NCBI RefSeq assembly: GCF_012985205.1 | Contig: NZ_JABEKS010000001.1 | Location: 2,901,295-2,965,294, forward strand | Source of the DNA: Planctomonas sp. JC2975 | Lineage (GTDB): Bacteria; Actinomycetota; Actinomycetes; Actinomycetales; Microbacteriaceae | Direction of reading: 5' to 3' | Length of the DNA stretch: 64,000 nucleotides | In this document: piece after piece, positions 1-9,092 of the stretch | Layout: every line of letters begins with the position of its first letter | How positions within the stretch are numbered: position 1 is the stretch's first letter | Notes under the pieces: model-generated | What the model saw: the letters and a program-made list of their open reading frames with translations, nothing else | Told to the model about the DNA's origin: nothing | The model's database searches: none | Translations under genes and position numbers: made by a program

Positions 1-1
1 G

Positions 2-1348
2 GCGATCGTGTTCTTCTTCGGCGTCGCCACCTACCGCCGCGAACCGATCCTGCAGATCATCTGGCAGGCAGGCCGCTACATCTATCGTGCAGCGACGAAG
101 CAGACCCAGTTCCGTCGCGACGTGTGGTGGCGGGTCAGTACCGCCAGCCTCGACATCGGCAAAGCCCACCTCGAAGCAATCCGCCCCGAACCCATCAGCC
201 GCTTCCTGCTCCCTGGTGCGCTCGGCGATGTTCACATCATCCAGATTCCAGGTGCCGGCGCGTTCGTCTACAACGCCCGCGGCACCCTCGCCTCCATCAC
301 CTTGCAAGTCGGCTCATCCGCCTGGTCATTAAGGGACAAGGGAGTGCAACGTGCTGCGTATGACGGTTTCGTTGAATGGTTGGCCTCGCTGGAGAATATG
401 CCGGGTCTGGTCGAAGCGACCTGCCGGATCCGCGTTGATCGGGCCTCCACGAACGAACTCGAGGAATACCTCGCCACCCGCGTCGACCAGCAGAGCCTGG
501 CCGTGTCCGACGAGCTCGCGCACGACTACACCGACCTGATCACGGCGGCCGCGAAAGGGTCCATGGGGTTCACCAACTACGTCACCCTGACCTTCTCCAC
601 CGCCAACCTGAACGCCGCCATCCGCGACGGCGGAGGCGGCCTCACCGGACTCGCCGCCGTGCTGAAAGAACGCGTCGCTGGACTCGAACCGGCTCTCGCG
701 CGCGCCCGGGTTTCGCTCCACGGATGGCTCACCGCAGCCGACCTGGACGACCTCTTCGCCGCAGCCTGCGACCCGGTCAGCGCAGCGCATCGGCGCGAAC
801 GCGAATCGCTCAAGCATCGTGCGCCGGAGGCGAACCAGCCGGTGATGGGGATCGACGAGACCTGGAACAACCTTCGGGTTGACCAATCCTGGCACCAGAC
901 GTTCTGGGTCGCCGAATGGCCCCGCACCGACGTCCGCACCGGGTTCCTGGAACCACTCCTCTACGCCGGAGACGCCACCCGAGTGATCACTTTGCAGGTG
1001 CGGCCAGTACCGATCCACAAGGCACTCAACGAAGTCAACCGAGCGCAGAGCGACATGGAAACCTCTGCCGAGATCCGTCTCCGCCTGCACTCCCGTGTCA
1101 CCCTCGCCCACCTCCGCGAGGTCGAAGCCCTCAACTCCAGGGAGGAAGACCTCGTCGACGGGTTCGGCGATGTAAAGATCCGCGGCTTCATCACCGTCTC
1201 CGCCGAAACCGAAGGCGCCCTCGCCCGCGGACGCACCGAGATCGAGCAGGCATCCCACCCATCCCGGCTGGTCCTCGCGTCCATGGCCGGGCAGCAGGCG
1301 GCCGGGTTCGTCACCAGCGCCCTGCCCGTCCCCGTGGAAGGAGACTGA
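2..1348 (+). CDS. SCO6880-like conjugation protein, 5' end outside the window
   Basis: The frame is open to the window edge, so the true start lies upstream; about 448 residues are visible. The first visible residues (FFFGVATYRREPIL) fit the end of the N-terminal membrane region of the actinobacterial SCO6880 family, which sits beside transfer ATPases in conjugative elements. No catalytic motif is seen, and a scaffold or membrane-anchor role is inferred. The gene ends one base before the ATG of the ATPase gene, whose ribosome site (GGAAGGAG, about 1335-1342) lies in its last codons, so the two are translationally linked. The assignment rests on sequence character and gene order. Confidence 0.7.
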   Translation, partial: AIVFFFGVATYRREPILQIIWQAGRYIYRAATKQTQFRRDVWWRVSTASLDIGKAHLEAIRPEPISRFLLPGALGDVHIIQIPGAGAFVYNARGTLASITLQVGSSAWSLRDKGVQRAAYDGFVEWLASLENMPGLVEATCRIRVDRASTNELEEYLATRVDQQSLAVSDELAHDYTDLITAAAKGSMGFTNYVTLTFSTANLNAAIRDGGGGLTGLAAVLKERVAGLEPALARARVSLHGWLTAADLDDLFAAACDPVSAAHRRERESLKHRAPEANQPVMGIDETWNNLRVDQSWHQTFWVAEWPRTDVRTGFLEPLLYAGDATRVITLQVRPVPIHKALNEVNRAQSDMETSAEIRLRLHSRVTLAHLREVEALNSREEDLVDGFGDVKIRGFITVSAETEGALARGRTEIEQASHPSRLVLASMAGQQAAGFVTSALPVPVEGD

Positions 1349-1349
1349 C

Positions 1350-2789
1350 ATGACACCCACCCACGTCATGGGATCCATTCCCGCCAGAGACTCCCGAGCG
1401 CTCAAGACCGCCCGCGGTCTGGCCACACCTGAGGAACAGGGACATCGCCTGATTCCGGTGGGGGAGTTGCCGCAGTCGAAGATGCCCGCCTGGGGATGGC
1501 GGCACCCGCAAAACCTCCGCGGCCCACTTCGCGCAGCACCACCCGCACACCGGGTCTCCTCCAAGACCCTCGGCGGCGCGTACCCGTTCCTCGCCGAGAC
1601 CGGGGACATCCTCACCGGTGCGTACATCGGGGAGAACCAGCTCTCCCGCACTCCGTTCTGCTTCGACCCCTGGGACGCCTATTCCGCTGAAATCGTCCGC
1701 TCGCACTCCGTAGCGATCATCGGTGTGAAAGGCACCGGCAAATCGATGCTCGCCAAGTCCTGGTCCGCCCGCCTGGCACGACTCGGGCGAAAGATCGCTG
1801 TCCCGCACGACCCGAACGGAGAGTGGGTACCGGTCGCTGAATACGTCGGCGGCAAGTCCATCAGCGTCGGCCCCGGACGGCCCACCCGCATCAACCTCCT
1901 CGACGAAGGACCCCGCGACCCGGCCTTCACAGACGAGCAATGGAACCAGAACGTCCTCCAATACCGGCGATCCACGATCAAGACGATCGTTCGCCGCCTC
2001 CGTGACGGCGGCCCCCTTGAACCCGTCGAACACACCGCCCTCGACATCGCGCTCGACGCAGTCCGCGACCAGACCACGGTCACGGTCGCCCACGTTTACG
2101 ACCGCCTTCTGGATCCCGTCGGCAGCACCGAGGTTGAGGATGCCGGCCATCGCCTCGCGCACGCACTGCGCCGTCTTGTTTCCGGTGATCTCACCGGCTT
2201 CTTCGACGGCCCGTCAACGGTCGCGTTCGACGCGGACACCCCGATGATGGTCGTCGACACCTCCGCTTTGAAGGGCGCATCACCCGAGGCACAAGCCCTC
2301 GCCCGGTTAGCGACGGCGAACTGGATCCGCCGCTCCACCCTGGGAAGCAATCGACAAGCCCGGGTCATCGTCCACGAGGAAGCCGCCGTCGAGCTCCTCA
2401 ACGACGTCTCTGGCGGCGACCAACTCGCCGACCGCGTCGAAGACGAGAAGGTCGCCCGCCACCTCGGCACCTCCAACTGGTACCTCCTACATCGAATCGC
2501 CGACCTCGACTCCCTGGGCGACCGGAACTCCGCCCTCCACGCCCGAGCCCTCGGCCTCCTCGCCGATTGCGAAACCCGCATCTCCTACGCACAACACATC
2601 GGCGAGATCGCCCGCTCCCGCGAGATCCTCGGCTGGAACGACACCCAAGCCGACGTCGTCCGCAAACTCCGCAAAGGCGAAGGACTCTGGCAAATCGGCC
2701 CCGACCGGCTCGCGAAAGTCAGAAACATCTGCACCGACCACGAACTCACCGTCTTCCGCACCGACACCCTCGGCGGCGAACGGTCATGA
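1350..2789 (+). CDS. Conjugative transfer ATPase, VirB4/TraC-like
   Basis: A 479-residue P-loop protein. A Walker A motif (GVKGTGKSM) lies near residues 125-133, a Walker B-like MMVVDTS near 298-304, and an acidic VIVHEEA stretch follows. This layout matches the short actinobacterial VirB4/TraC-type ATPases found directly after SCO6880-like genes; they are thought to power the conjugation channel at the cytoplasmic membrane. The start is set by the GGAAGGAG site about 8 bases upstream. Its stop overlaps the next ATG (ATGA at 2786-2789), so it is co-translated with the coupling protein. It is shorter than classical VirB4 (about 800 residues), so an exact family name is not claimed. Confidence 0.8.
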   Translation: MTPTHVMGSIPARDSRALKTARGLATPEEQGHRLIPVGELPQSKMPAWGWRHPQNLRGPLRAAPPAHRVSSKTLGGAYPFLAETGDILTGAYIGENQLSRTPFCFDPWDAYSAEIVRSHSVAIIGVKGTGKSMLAKSWSARLARLGRKIAVPHDPNGEWVPVAEYVGGKSISVGPGRPTRINLLDEGPRDPAFTDEQWNQNVLQYRRSTIKTIVRRLRDGGPLEPVEHTALDIALDAVRDQTTVTVAHVYDRLLDPVGSTEVEDAGHRLAHALRRLVSGDLTGFFDGPSTVAFDADTPMMVVDTSALKGASPEAQALARLATANWIRRSTLGSNRQARVIVHEEAAVELLNDVSGGDQLADRVEDEKVARHLGTSNWYLLHRIADLDSLGDRNSALHARALGLLADCETRISYAQHIGEIARSREILGWNDTQADVVRKLRKGEGLWQIGPDRLAKVRNICTDHELTVFRTDTLGGERS

Positions 2790-4585
2790 ACAATACCCGC
2801 ACCACCCTCACCGCCCTCTACGTCATCTGCGGCATCGTCCTCGGAGGCCTCCTCGCCACAGGCCTCGGCTCCCTCGTGATCAAACTCAGCTGCGGCAGCG
2901 GTGGACAACCGAACAGCTTCATCGCCGGACTCCAATGGGCCATCGGCGGCAACACCGCCGGTTACGCCATCCCCGCCGGCTGCACCCCCTCCACCGCAGT
3001 CATTCGAATTGTCGACATCACCGCTTCCGCAGCCCTCATCACGTTCGGAGCTCTCGTTCTCTCGTGGTGGCTGCACTACCGGCAGTCGGACCGTCACTTC
3101 ATCCACGACCTCAGAACCCGTGACGGGTTCGCCAAAGGCGGGGAGATCCGACAGTACGTCTCCGCACATGCCGTCACGGCGAAGACCCGCACCCTCCGAC
3201 CCAGCGCGGCAACCCCATCACCGGAGCTCGTGGGGTGGAAGGTCGGCCGCGCCCATGGCCGCGACGTGTACGTGTCCATCGAGGACTCCGTCGTCGTCGA
3301 AGGCGCGCCGCGCAGCGGCAAGGGCTACCGATTCATCATCAACGCGATACTCGACTGGACCGGACCCCTGATCACCACCTCAACCCGCAACGACAACCTC
3401 TCCGCAACCATGGCCGCCCGCACCGGCAGAGGAGAGGTCACCGTCTTCGACCCGCAACAGCTCTCTGGCGTCCGCTCCACACTTCGCATCTCACCCATCA
3501 CCGGCTGCGAAGACCCCCTCGTCGCCGACCAACGCGGGCAAGCCATCGTCGCCGGCACCGCGCTCGGCACCTCGGCGAAGAACCAGGAATGGGCGCAAGT
3601 CGCCTCCTCCGTTCTCTCCCGCCTCCTGCACGCCGCAGCCGTCTCCGGGCGCAACGTCGATGCACTCGCACGGTGGGGATCCAACCCGCGCCTCGCCCTG
3701 GAAGCAGTCAACGTGCTCACCGAGGACGGCACACCCGGATGGGCGGAAGACCTGGACGCGATCATCAACGGCGACGAACGGCTCCTCGCCTCCAGCTGGT
3801 TCGGCGTCTCCGGAGCCGTCCGCCCCCTCGCCATCCCCGCCATCCGCGACGCCATGACACCCGGACCGGGAGACACGTTCGACCCTGACACCTTCCTCGC
3901 CGGAGAGAACACCCTCTACCTCATCGGCACCGGAGCAGGAGCAGGATCCGTCGGCGGATTCCTCGGCGCCGTCCTGGACGACATCGTCGAAACCGCGCGC
4001 CGCAAAGCACTCGCCTCCACCGGGTCACGACTCGACCCGCCCCTAGCTCTGATCCTGGATGAGATCGCGAACATGTTCTCCTGGCCCGCACTGCCACGGA
4101 TCATGGCCGACGGCGGGGGCGTTGGAATCTCTACCGTCGTCGTCCTCCAAGCGCTGTCCCAAGCAGAAACGGCGTGGTCGAAAGCGGAAGCCGACACCAT
4201 CTGGTCCGCCGCCACCGCAAAACTCCTGCTCGGTGGCGCCAGTGACGTCGGGCATCTCCGCGACGTCGAATCCCTCCTCGGCACCCGCCGCATCCACGCT
4301 CGCGCCCATTCCTACAGCGACAGCAATACCACCACCAGCATCAGCCGTGAAAAGGTCCCCGTGCTCACCCTCGACGAGATCCGCCGCATGCCCCAAACCA
4401 TCGGCCTCCTCGCCTATCGCAACCGGCGCGGTGTCCTCCTCGAACTTGAAGGTTGGACGGAACGGTCCGACGCGAACACGATCTCGAGCGGGAAGACCGC
4501 GACCGAACTCGAACAGCAGCAGGTGTTCGCGCAACAGTACGAGCTCGCACGGCAACGCCGGGCAGCAGCAGGGGAGCGACGCTGA
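2786..4585 (+). CDS. Type IV coupling protein, VirD4/TraD-like
   Basis: A 599-residue protein with two predicted N-terminal membrane helices (about residues 8-32 and 72-95). A cytoplasmic P-loop domain follows, with Walker A GAPRSGKGY near residue 173 and Walker B LALILDEIANMF near 419-430. The DEIANM box is typical of TraG/VirD4 coupling proteins, which bring the relaxase-DNA complex to the transfer channel. The ATG at 2786 overlaps the ATPase stop; an open extension upstream to 2567 only overlaps the previous gene. The stop overlaps the next start by one base (TGATG). This and the ATPase are the clearest evidence that the window belongs to a conjugative element. Confidence 0.88.
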   Translation: MNNTRTTLTALYVICGIVLGGLLATGLGSLVIKLSCGSGGQPNSFIAGLQWAIGGNTAGYAIPAGCTPSTAVIRIVDITASAALITFGALVLSWWLHYRQSDRHFIHDLRTRDGFAKGGEIRQYVSAHAVTAKTRTLRPSAATPSPELVGWKVGRAHGRDVYVSIEDSVVVEGAPRSGKGYRFIINAILDWTGPLITTSTRNDNLSATMAARTGRGEVTVFDPQQLSGVRSTLRISPITGCEDPLVADQRGQAIVAGTALGTSAKNQEWAQVASSVLSRLLHAAAVSGRNVDALARWGSNPRLALEAVNVLTEDGTPGWAEDLDAIINGDERLLASSWFGVSGAVRPLAIPAIRDAMTPGPGDTFDPDTFLAGENTLYLIGTGAGAGSVGGFLGAVLDDIVETARRKALASTGSRLDPPLALILDEIANMFSWPALPRIMADGGGVGISTVVVLQALSQAETAWSKAEADTIWSAATAKLLLGGASDVGHLRDVESLLGTRRIHARAHSYSDSNTTTSISREKVPVLTLDEIRRMPQTIGLLAYRNRRGVLLELEGWTERSDANTISSGKTATELEQQQVFAQQYELARQRRAAAGERR

Positions 4586-4989
4586 TGTCCAACCACCGCA
4601 AGTCAGCCTGGGACGCCGCCGGCTACCGCAACCGCTACCTCCGCTCACCCGCCTGGTACCGACGCCGCGCCAAATGGTTCATCGCCGAACGCCACCAACA
4701 CGGCGAACTCCGCTGCGCACTCTGCCTCGGTGCCGGCACCGAACGCACCCTCGACCTGCACCATCTTGACTACCGCGGCGTGACCCAAGGACCGCACGGC
4801 TGGTCGGCAACCGAACCCCACGACGACCTCATCGCGCTGCACCCACGCTGCCACGAATGGGTCCACAAACTCATCGACCGCGACCGCGCACTCTCCGGCC
4901 TCATTTCCCGCCGCGCCGCCTCCGCCCAAGCCATCACTCGCCTCCGCGGCAAGATCGCACAACTCCTAGAGGAAGCGAGTGGGCAATGA
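4585..4989 (+). CDS. HNH-like zinc protein of the transfer operon
   Basis: A 134-residue protein starting at the ATG that overlaps the coupling-protein stop. A CALC pair, then LDLHHLD, then HPRCHEWVH give the Cys/His spacing of small HNH-type zinc nucleases or zinc-ribbon proteins. The N-terminal part is rich in Arg and Tyr (YRNRYLRSPAWYRRR), typical of the lead-in to HNH folds. Position inside the operon suggests a role in DNA processing for transfer, or protein contact without cleavage; which one cannot be told from sequence. The stop overlaps the next gene start (ATGA at 4986-4989). Confidence 0.65.
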   Translation: MSNHRKSAWDAAGYRNRYLRSPAWYRRRAKWFIAERHQHGELRCALCLGAGTERTLDLHHLDYRGVTQGPHGWSATEPHDDLIALHPRCHEWVHKLIDRDRALSGLISRRAASAQAITRLRGKIAQLLEEASGQ

Positions 4990-5474
4990 GCGGCGAAGAC
5001 TTCACAGAACTCCTCGACTCGCTCCCCGAAGGGTGGGAGAAGGAGTCACGCGATCGACTCGGCGGCATGCTGGGCGTCACCATCGTCAACTGGCGCAGCC
5101 TCGACGCAGACCGCGCACCCGAGACCTGGGAGCGCCTCGCGGACTGGGTCGACTGGTTCACCGATCGCTACCAAATCCCGCAGCGCAAGATCCCCGCCTG
5201 CTGGTACCGGCACCCCGCACTCGTCGAAGAGCTCACCGCACTCCACACCGCCTGGACCGTCTCGTTCGACACCGTCGACGCCGGTTACGGACCCATCGGA
5301 TGGCACGAACGCCTCGCCGCCGCCCTACCCCGGATCGCCACTTGGTACAACGGCGAATGCCACAACGGCCACACCGAACCCCACACCACACCCCAACCCG
5401 GACACCAACACGACCCCGGCTGGGAGGCATGGGCACGTTATCCACACGGCAGGAGCGATGCGCGCCAGCGGTAA
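4986..5474 (+). CDS. DUF4913-like protein
   Basis: A 162-residue protein with no catalytic motif that I recognise. The block LADWVDWFTDRY, then IPACWYRHPALVEELTALHTAW, resembles the core of the DUF4913 family, which is common on actinobacterial plasmids and integrative elements and has no known function. The ATG overlaps the previous stop, so it belongs to the transfer operon. The C-terminal 35 residues are rich in His, Pro and Gly and look disordered. Only weakly spaced sequence (about 70 bases) separates it from ssb. Confidence 0.6.
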   Translation: MSGEDFTELLDSLPEGWEKESRDRLGGMLGVTIVNWRSLDADRAPETWERLADWVDWFTDRYQIPQRKIPACWYRHPALVEELTALHTAWTVSFDTVDAGYGPIGWHERLAAALPRIATWYNGECHNGHTEPHTTPQPGHQHDPGWEAWARYPHGRSDARQR

Positions 5475-5546
5475 CCCGAAATCTAAAGCTTCACGGAAGA
5501 AGAGTTGAAGGCTCCGCATGAGGGCTTCAGATCGAAAGGAATAGCC

Positions 5547-5996
5547 ATGTCCAGCAAGGTCCCAATCACCATCGAGGGCAACCTCACCGCTAACCCCGCA
5601 TACGGCGAAACCGACAACGGTGTCAAGTACGCCAAGTTCACCGTCGCCGTCACCGACCGCAAACTCCAAGACGGCGAATGGGTCGACGCAGGCGTCCAGT
5701 ACCACCGCGCGACCGTCTTCGGACGTACGGCCGAGAATGTCCGCGACAGCCTCGGCAAAGGCGACCCTGTCCTCGTCACCGGCAACCTCGAATTTCGACA
5801 CTGGACCGACGAAACCAGCCAAGAATCCCGAGTCTCCACCGAAATCCTCGCCGACGCCGTCGGACCCTCACTCCGATACAACACTGCTCGCCTGGACCGG
5901 CACGTCCCAAAAGCTGACGGCCCGGCAATCGACCAGACCGGGCCCAGCATGCAGCGTTCCACTCCTGCGGCGTCCGCCGTGGAACCCGCCTTCTAA
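5547..5996 (+). CDS. ssb: Single-stranded DNA-binding protein
   Basis: A 149-residue OB-fold SSB. It begins IEGNLTANPAYGETDNGVKYAKFTVAVTDR and continues with YHRATVFGRTAENV and GDPVLVTGNLEFR, all typical of the SSB core. The acidic C-terminal tip seen in housekeeping SSB (DDDIPF type) is missing; the protein ends SAVEPAF, as in many plasmid-borne copies. Start chosen at 5547 because an AAAGGA ribosome site lies about 7 bases upstream; an upstream in-frame start at 5505 would add 14 residues unlike SSB. It probably coats the transferred single strand or supports element replication. Confidence 0.92.
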   Translation: MSSKVPITIEGNLTANPAYGETDNGVKYAKFTVAVTDRKLQDGEWVDAGVQYHRATVFGRTAENVRDSLGKGDPVLVTGNLEFRHWTDETSQESRVSTEILADAVGPSLRYNTARLDRHVPKADGPAIDQTGPSMQRSTPAASAVEPAF

Positions 5997-6048
5997 ACAA
6001 CAACCAGAGGGCGCCAATACGCGCGGAGCCACGAGGGATCGGTACATC

Positions 6049-6084
6049 GGGGAGGGCGAGCGGCAGTCGCCGCTCGCCCTCCCC
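6049..6084 (+). terminator. Strong hairpin after the transfer operon
   Basis: A perfect 16-bp stem (6049-6064 with 6069-6084) around the tetraloop AGTC, about 50 bases after the ssb stop. No T-run follows, which is usual for high-GC actinobacterial terminators. It marks the probable end of the transfer operon. Confidence 0.75.
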
Positions 6085-6245
6085 GGACGGACACGACTCG
6101 CATGCACATGCGCCGCACACTACCCGCCGAAGGATCCGATACTGACGCAGTCGGCCGCCGAAGCACTGCAGCGCTCAGGTGGACCAATCCCGGAACGGAG
6201 AAGGACCGGGTTGCGGGCGCGTGTTTCGCGGCGGACAGAAGTGGG

Positions 6246-6474
6246 TTACGAGTGGTGGACAGTTTCAAGGCCGGCGATGAGTTCCGCTCTGGCGCGGGAA
6301 ATGTCGTCCGAGGCGGGGTTCGGTGAAGGCGACGGTTGTGTTGAGCGCGATGAAGACGTCTTCGCGTTCCTCGGTTTCGATGAACGGGCGGCGTCGCCCG
6401 TCAAGGAGATTGAAGGCGATCCCGTAGTCGCGGCCGATCGCCGGTAGCTGCTCGCCGTCTACAGTCAATTTCAC
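6246..6474 (-). pseudogene. Small unknown gene with a frameshift
   Basis: Reading leftward from a GTG at 6474, the frame starts MKLTVDGEQLPAIGRDYG and runs for about 50 plausible residues. The natural-looking ending (SDDISRARAELIAGLETVH) lies in another frame and stops at 6246-6248. The span is 229 bases, one more than a multiple of three, so a single inserted base near 6330 would explain it. I do not recognise the family. It could be a real small gene with a sequence error or a decayed one. Confidence 0.4.
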
Positions 6475-6587
6475 TGATTAGCTTGCCTTAGGAGACCGGG
6501 CAGCGCTGAGGCGTCGGCACCTGCAACTGCACCGGCACCGAGTCGTGAGCGCGGGCAATTTAGTGCGAGGCCGTTGTCGGGCTGGCG

Positions 6588-7136
6588 TCATGTGGAGGAT
6601 GTCCCGCGAACTGTCCTGGCCACGTGCGCTCGTATCCACTCCGAGTTGAATGGTCCGGTGCGAAGCAACCATCGGTGGAAGATCGGGCCGACGAAGAGCT
6701 CTGCGGCGCCGTCGGGGTCTGGCACGTTCTGACGACGAAAGCGGTTTGCGATGGCGCTGAGCTGGGGGCCAAGGAGCAGCTCGCGGAACTGTGTCGCGAG
6801 TGCTTCGTCTGCTTGCATCTGCGCTGTGAGAGCTCGTAGCAGGGGCTCGTGGGTTGGATCGGTGAGCTCGGCACTGGTTGCCACCGCCAGCGTTTCTAGA
6901 TCTGTGGCGAGATTGCCCGAGTCCGGCACCACGACAGCATCGTTCTCGTCCGTGCTCCGGGCCAGGAGCGCGTCGAAGAGGACCGCTCCGGTCGATGGCC
7001 ATGTTCGGTAGAGCGTCTGTCTGCTGATGCCGGCACGCCCAGCTATGCCCTCCATAGTGATCGATCCGACCCGAGTCTCACGCGCGAGGGAGAGCGCCGC
7101 CTCGTGCACTTTCCAACGGGTCTGCTGACGTGCCAT
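6588..7136 (-). CDS. TetR-family repressor next to a divergent dehydrogenase
   Basis: A 182-residue regulator with an N-terminal helix-turn-helix (ITMEGIAGRAGISRQTLYRTW, about residues 27-47) and a ligand-binding domain of the TetR_C type. The ATG at 7136 is preferred; a TTG at 7157 would add seven residues. A -10-like TATTGT lies six bases upstream, which suggests a leaderless transcript. It faces the SDR gene at 7195 across 58 bases holding a small dyad, the usual layout for a repressor controlling its neighbour and itself. The ligand is unknown. Confidence 0.85.
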   Translation of the reverse strand: MARQQTRWKVHEAALSLARETRVGSITMEGIAGRAGISRQTLYRTWPSTGAVLFDALLARSTDENDAVVVPDSGNLATDLETLAVATSAELTDPTHEPLLRALTAQMQADEALATQFRELLLGPQLSAIANRFRRQNVPDPDGAAELFVGPIFHRWLLRTGPFNSEWIRAHVARTVRGTSST

Positions 7137-7161
7137 ACAGGAACAATAGTCGAGCAAACGA

Positions 7162-7188
7162 GACAGTGTGTCCAGTTTTCGTTATAGT
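7162..7188. promoter_or_regulatory. Dyad and promoter between TetR and SDR genes
   Basis: GACA-GTG-TGTC (7162-7172) is an inverted repeat in the divergent gap and a candidate TetR operator. TATAGT at 7183-7188 lies seven bases before the SDR ATG, so that transcript is probably leaderless. Inference from sequence only. Confidence 0.45.
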
Positions 7189-7194
7189 GGCGGG

Positions 7195-8016
7195 ATGACT
7201 TCACCTCAAACATGGATGATCACCGGAGCTAATCGAGGTCTGGGTCGAGCACTCACCCTGCGGGCCCTGAACGCCGGGCATGCCGTGGTTGCCACGGTGA
7301 AGGGAGAGCACTCTCTTCCCATGCACGAACGCCTGACCGTGCTGACTCTCGACGTTCGTGACCGTCGCGCGGGCAATGATGCTGTGGGGTCCGCCGCTGC
7401 TCGTCTTGGTCGAATCGACGTTCTTGTGAACAACGCCGGCTACGGCCTGATCGGTGCTGTCGAGGAGGTGTCCGAGGAGGATGCTCGCGCGATCCTCGAC
7501 ACGAACCTGTTGGGACCGTTATGGCTGAGCCAAGCCGTCATACCGATCATGCGCGGTCAGGGGTCGGGGCATATCGTTCAGATCTCGACCGTAGGAGCGG
7601 TGGGCACGATGCCGATGCTCGGGCTCTACAACTCCACGAAATGGGGCCTGGAAGCATTCAGTGAGGCAATGGCAGCAGAGGTGCGGCAGTTCGGCATCCG
7701 CGTCTCCCTCATCGAGCCAGGGGCGCTCGACACCGACTGGGCAGGCGCCAGCATGCGGTTCAGTTCACCAGCGGGCGCGTACGACGCTCTGCGAACCGAG
7801 CTGTTCGGCACCGCCGAGGTGCCGTGGCCGGAGGGCGAATCCTCCGGCGGAACAACACCGGAGGATGCTGCCACGGCGATCCTGGCGAGCGTAGCCGCGA
7901 AGGACGACCACCGCTTGCGTGTGCTCGTCGGGGACGACGCCCCTGCTCAGGTTCGGGCAGCACTCGATCTTCGTCACGAGGACTATGCGCGCGACCCCCG
8001 CTTCCCCCTCACCTAG
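7195..8016 (+). CDS. Short-chain dehydrogenase/reductase, TetR-paired
   Basis: A 273-residue classical SDR. The NAD(P) motif TGANRGLGRA lies near residue 8, VNNAGYG marks the beta-4 strand, and YNSTK gives the catalytic Tyr-Lys pair with an upstream Ser (ISTVG). The sequence resembles oxidoreductases often placed beside TetR repressors. The substrate is unknown. The ATG at 7195 follows a -10 box closely; a GTG at 7168 would add nine residues and overlap the putative operator. The stop overlaps, on the opposite strand, the stop of the helicase remnant that follows. Confidence 0.85.
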   Translation: MTSPQTWMITGANRGLGRALTLRALNAGHAVVATVKGEHSLPMHERLTVLTLDVRDRRAGNDAVGSAAARLGRIDVLVNNAGYGLIGAVEEVSEEDARAILDTNLLGPLWLSQAVIPIMRGQGSGHIVQISTVGAVGTMPMLGLYNSTKWGLEAFSEAMAAEVRQFGIRVSLIEPGALDTDWAGASMRFSSPAGAYDALRTELFGTAEVPWPEGESSGGTTPEDAATAILASVAAKDDHRLRVLVGDDAPAQVRAALDLRHEDYARDPRFPLT

Positions 8017-8348
8017 ACCGTGGTTGCGACCTCGAGGGTGAAGAGGCGTTTGGTTGCTCGGGTTTGACCAACGTAAAGGTCGCGCAAACCAGCATCAATC
8101 GCGGCGTGGATACCGTTCGGATCGATGATGATCACGGTGTCGAATTCCAGTCCACGCGCATCGGGTGCGGAAATGACCGCGGCGTCGGTCTCATCGATCT
8201 CGGTGTGCTGGGGGCGTTCGCGGTGCACGCCATCGAGCCCGTCTGGATTTGTGAACTCGTAGAGGGCTGTTGCCATTCTCGCTGATCTTGCCCAACGTTG
8301 AGGCGGCTGCTGAAGCTGCGCTAGAGAACGAATCCCACGCACCCGCAT
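8013..8348 (-). pseudogene. C-terminal remnant of a UvrD/HelD-type helicase
   Basis: Only the last ~110 residues survive. ARGLEFDTVIIIDP matches helicase motif V and LYVGQTRATKRL matches motif VI of superfamily 1 DNA helicases. The N-terminal Walker A and B regions are absent from the neighbouring DNA, so this is a truncated remnant. It converges on the SDR gene with overlapping stop codons (CTAG). The break at its 5' side, near 8350, is probably a recombination scar beside the next gene. Confidence 0.65.
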
Positions 8349-8410
8349 GAGGTCAAGTGGACGTTCTCCGCGCAGCCCACGGCGATCCGGATGTCGGCGC
8401 CATTACCTCC

Positions 8411-9016
8411 TCACAGCACCCGGTAGCTCACGTGGACGACTGTGCTCACCGTCCGTGCGTAGATCTGCTCCAAGGTCAGTGGCGGCACTCCGTCGAACAG
8501 GCGGGCACCGGCCCCGAGCGTGAATGGGACGATGTGCAGTCGTACCTCGTCGACCAGTCCTGCGGCCAAGAATTGGTTGACGGTGTCCGCACCGCCTTGG
8601 ATCGAGATCTCGCCGCCGCGGGCCGCTTCGCGCGCCTGAGCCAGTGCCGATTCGATGCCGTCGGTGACGAAACGGTAGGTGGTGCCGCCCTCCATCGGCT
8701 GCGGGTCGCGCGAGTGATGGGTCAGTACGAACACGGCACCGTGGAACGGCGGGTTTTCGCCCCACCACCCGTTCCAGGCCCGGTCCCACTCGCCGCGCAC
8801 CGGCCCGAACATGTTGCGGCCCATGATGTGAGCGCGGGCACCGGCCATCTGTGCGACTTCCGTCGCGTTTTCCTCGGCATGGTCGAACATCCAGGCGTGA
8901 AGCCGGTCGCCCCAGCCATCGCCGCCGTCCTGCCCGAAGGGGCGCTCCTCGGTCTGGTCGATTCCGGCGGCGTAACCGTCGATGGTGATGGTCTGATTGA
9001 CGATGACCTTGCTCAT
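8411..9016 (-). CDS. Dihydrofolate reductase-fold (RibD C-terminal) family protein
   Basis: A 201-residue protein of the RibD_C/DfrA-like fold. It begins MSKVIVNQTITIDGYAAG, the usual opening strand and loop, then has HIMGRNMFGP and SIQGGADTVNQFLAAGLVDE, the GG-x-T-x-x-Q-x-L-x-x-G signature of the family. Such stand-alone proteins are predicted NADPH-dependent reductases of unknown substrate; a link to folate is not implied. The start at 9016 has a GGAGG site (AGGATCAC) just upstream. It is a single-gene unit with no co-directional neighbour. Confidence 0.85.
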   Translation of the reverse strand: MSKVIVNQTITIDGYAAGIDQTEERPFGQDGGDGWGDRLHAWMFDHAEENATEVAQMAGARAHIMGRNMFGPVRGEWDRAWNGWWGENPPFHGAVFVLTHHSRDPQPMEGGTTYRFVTDGIESALAQAREAARGGEISIQGGADTVNQFLAAGLVDEVRLHIVPFTLGAGARLFDGVPPLTLEQIYARTVSTVVHVSYRVL

Positions 9017-9092
9017 TGTGATCCTCCAGTGCGCCATCGAAACAGGAATGGTCAAAGTGATTGTGTTCTGCAATCAGTCGGCAGCCTAACCA

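Noticed and set aside
329..1651. A 440-residue minus-strand frame over the transfer genes
   Set aside because: Antisense to the SCO6880-like gene, with Gly/Val/Asp bias of a shadow frame and no ribosome site.
6102..6326. A 74-residue plus-strand frame after the transfer operon
   Set aside because: Overlaps a more protein-like frame on the other strand and has no ribosome site.
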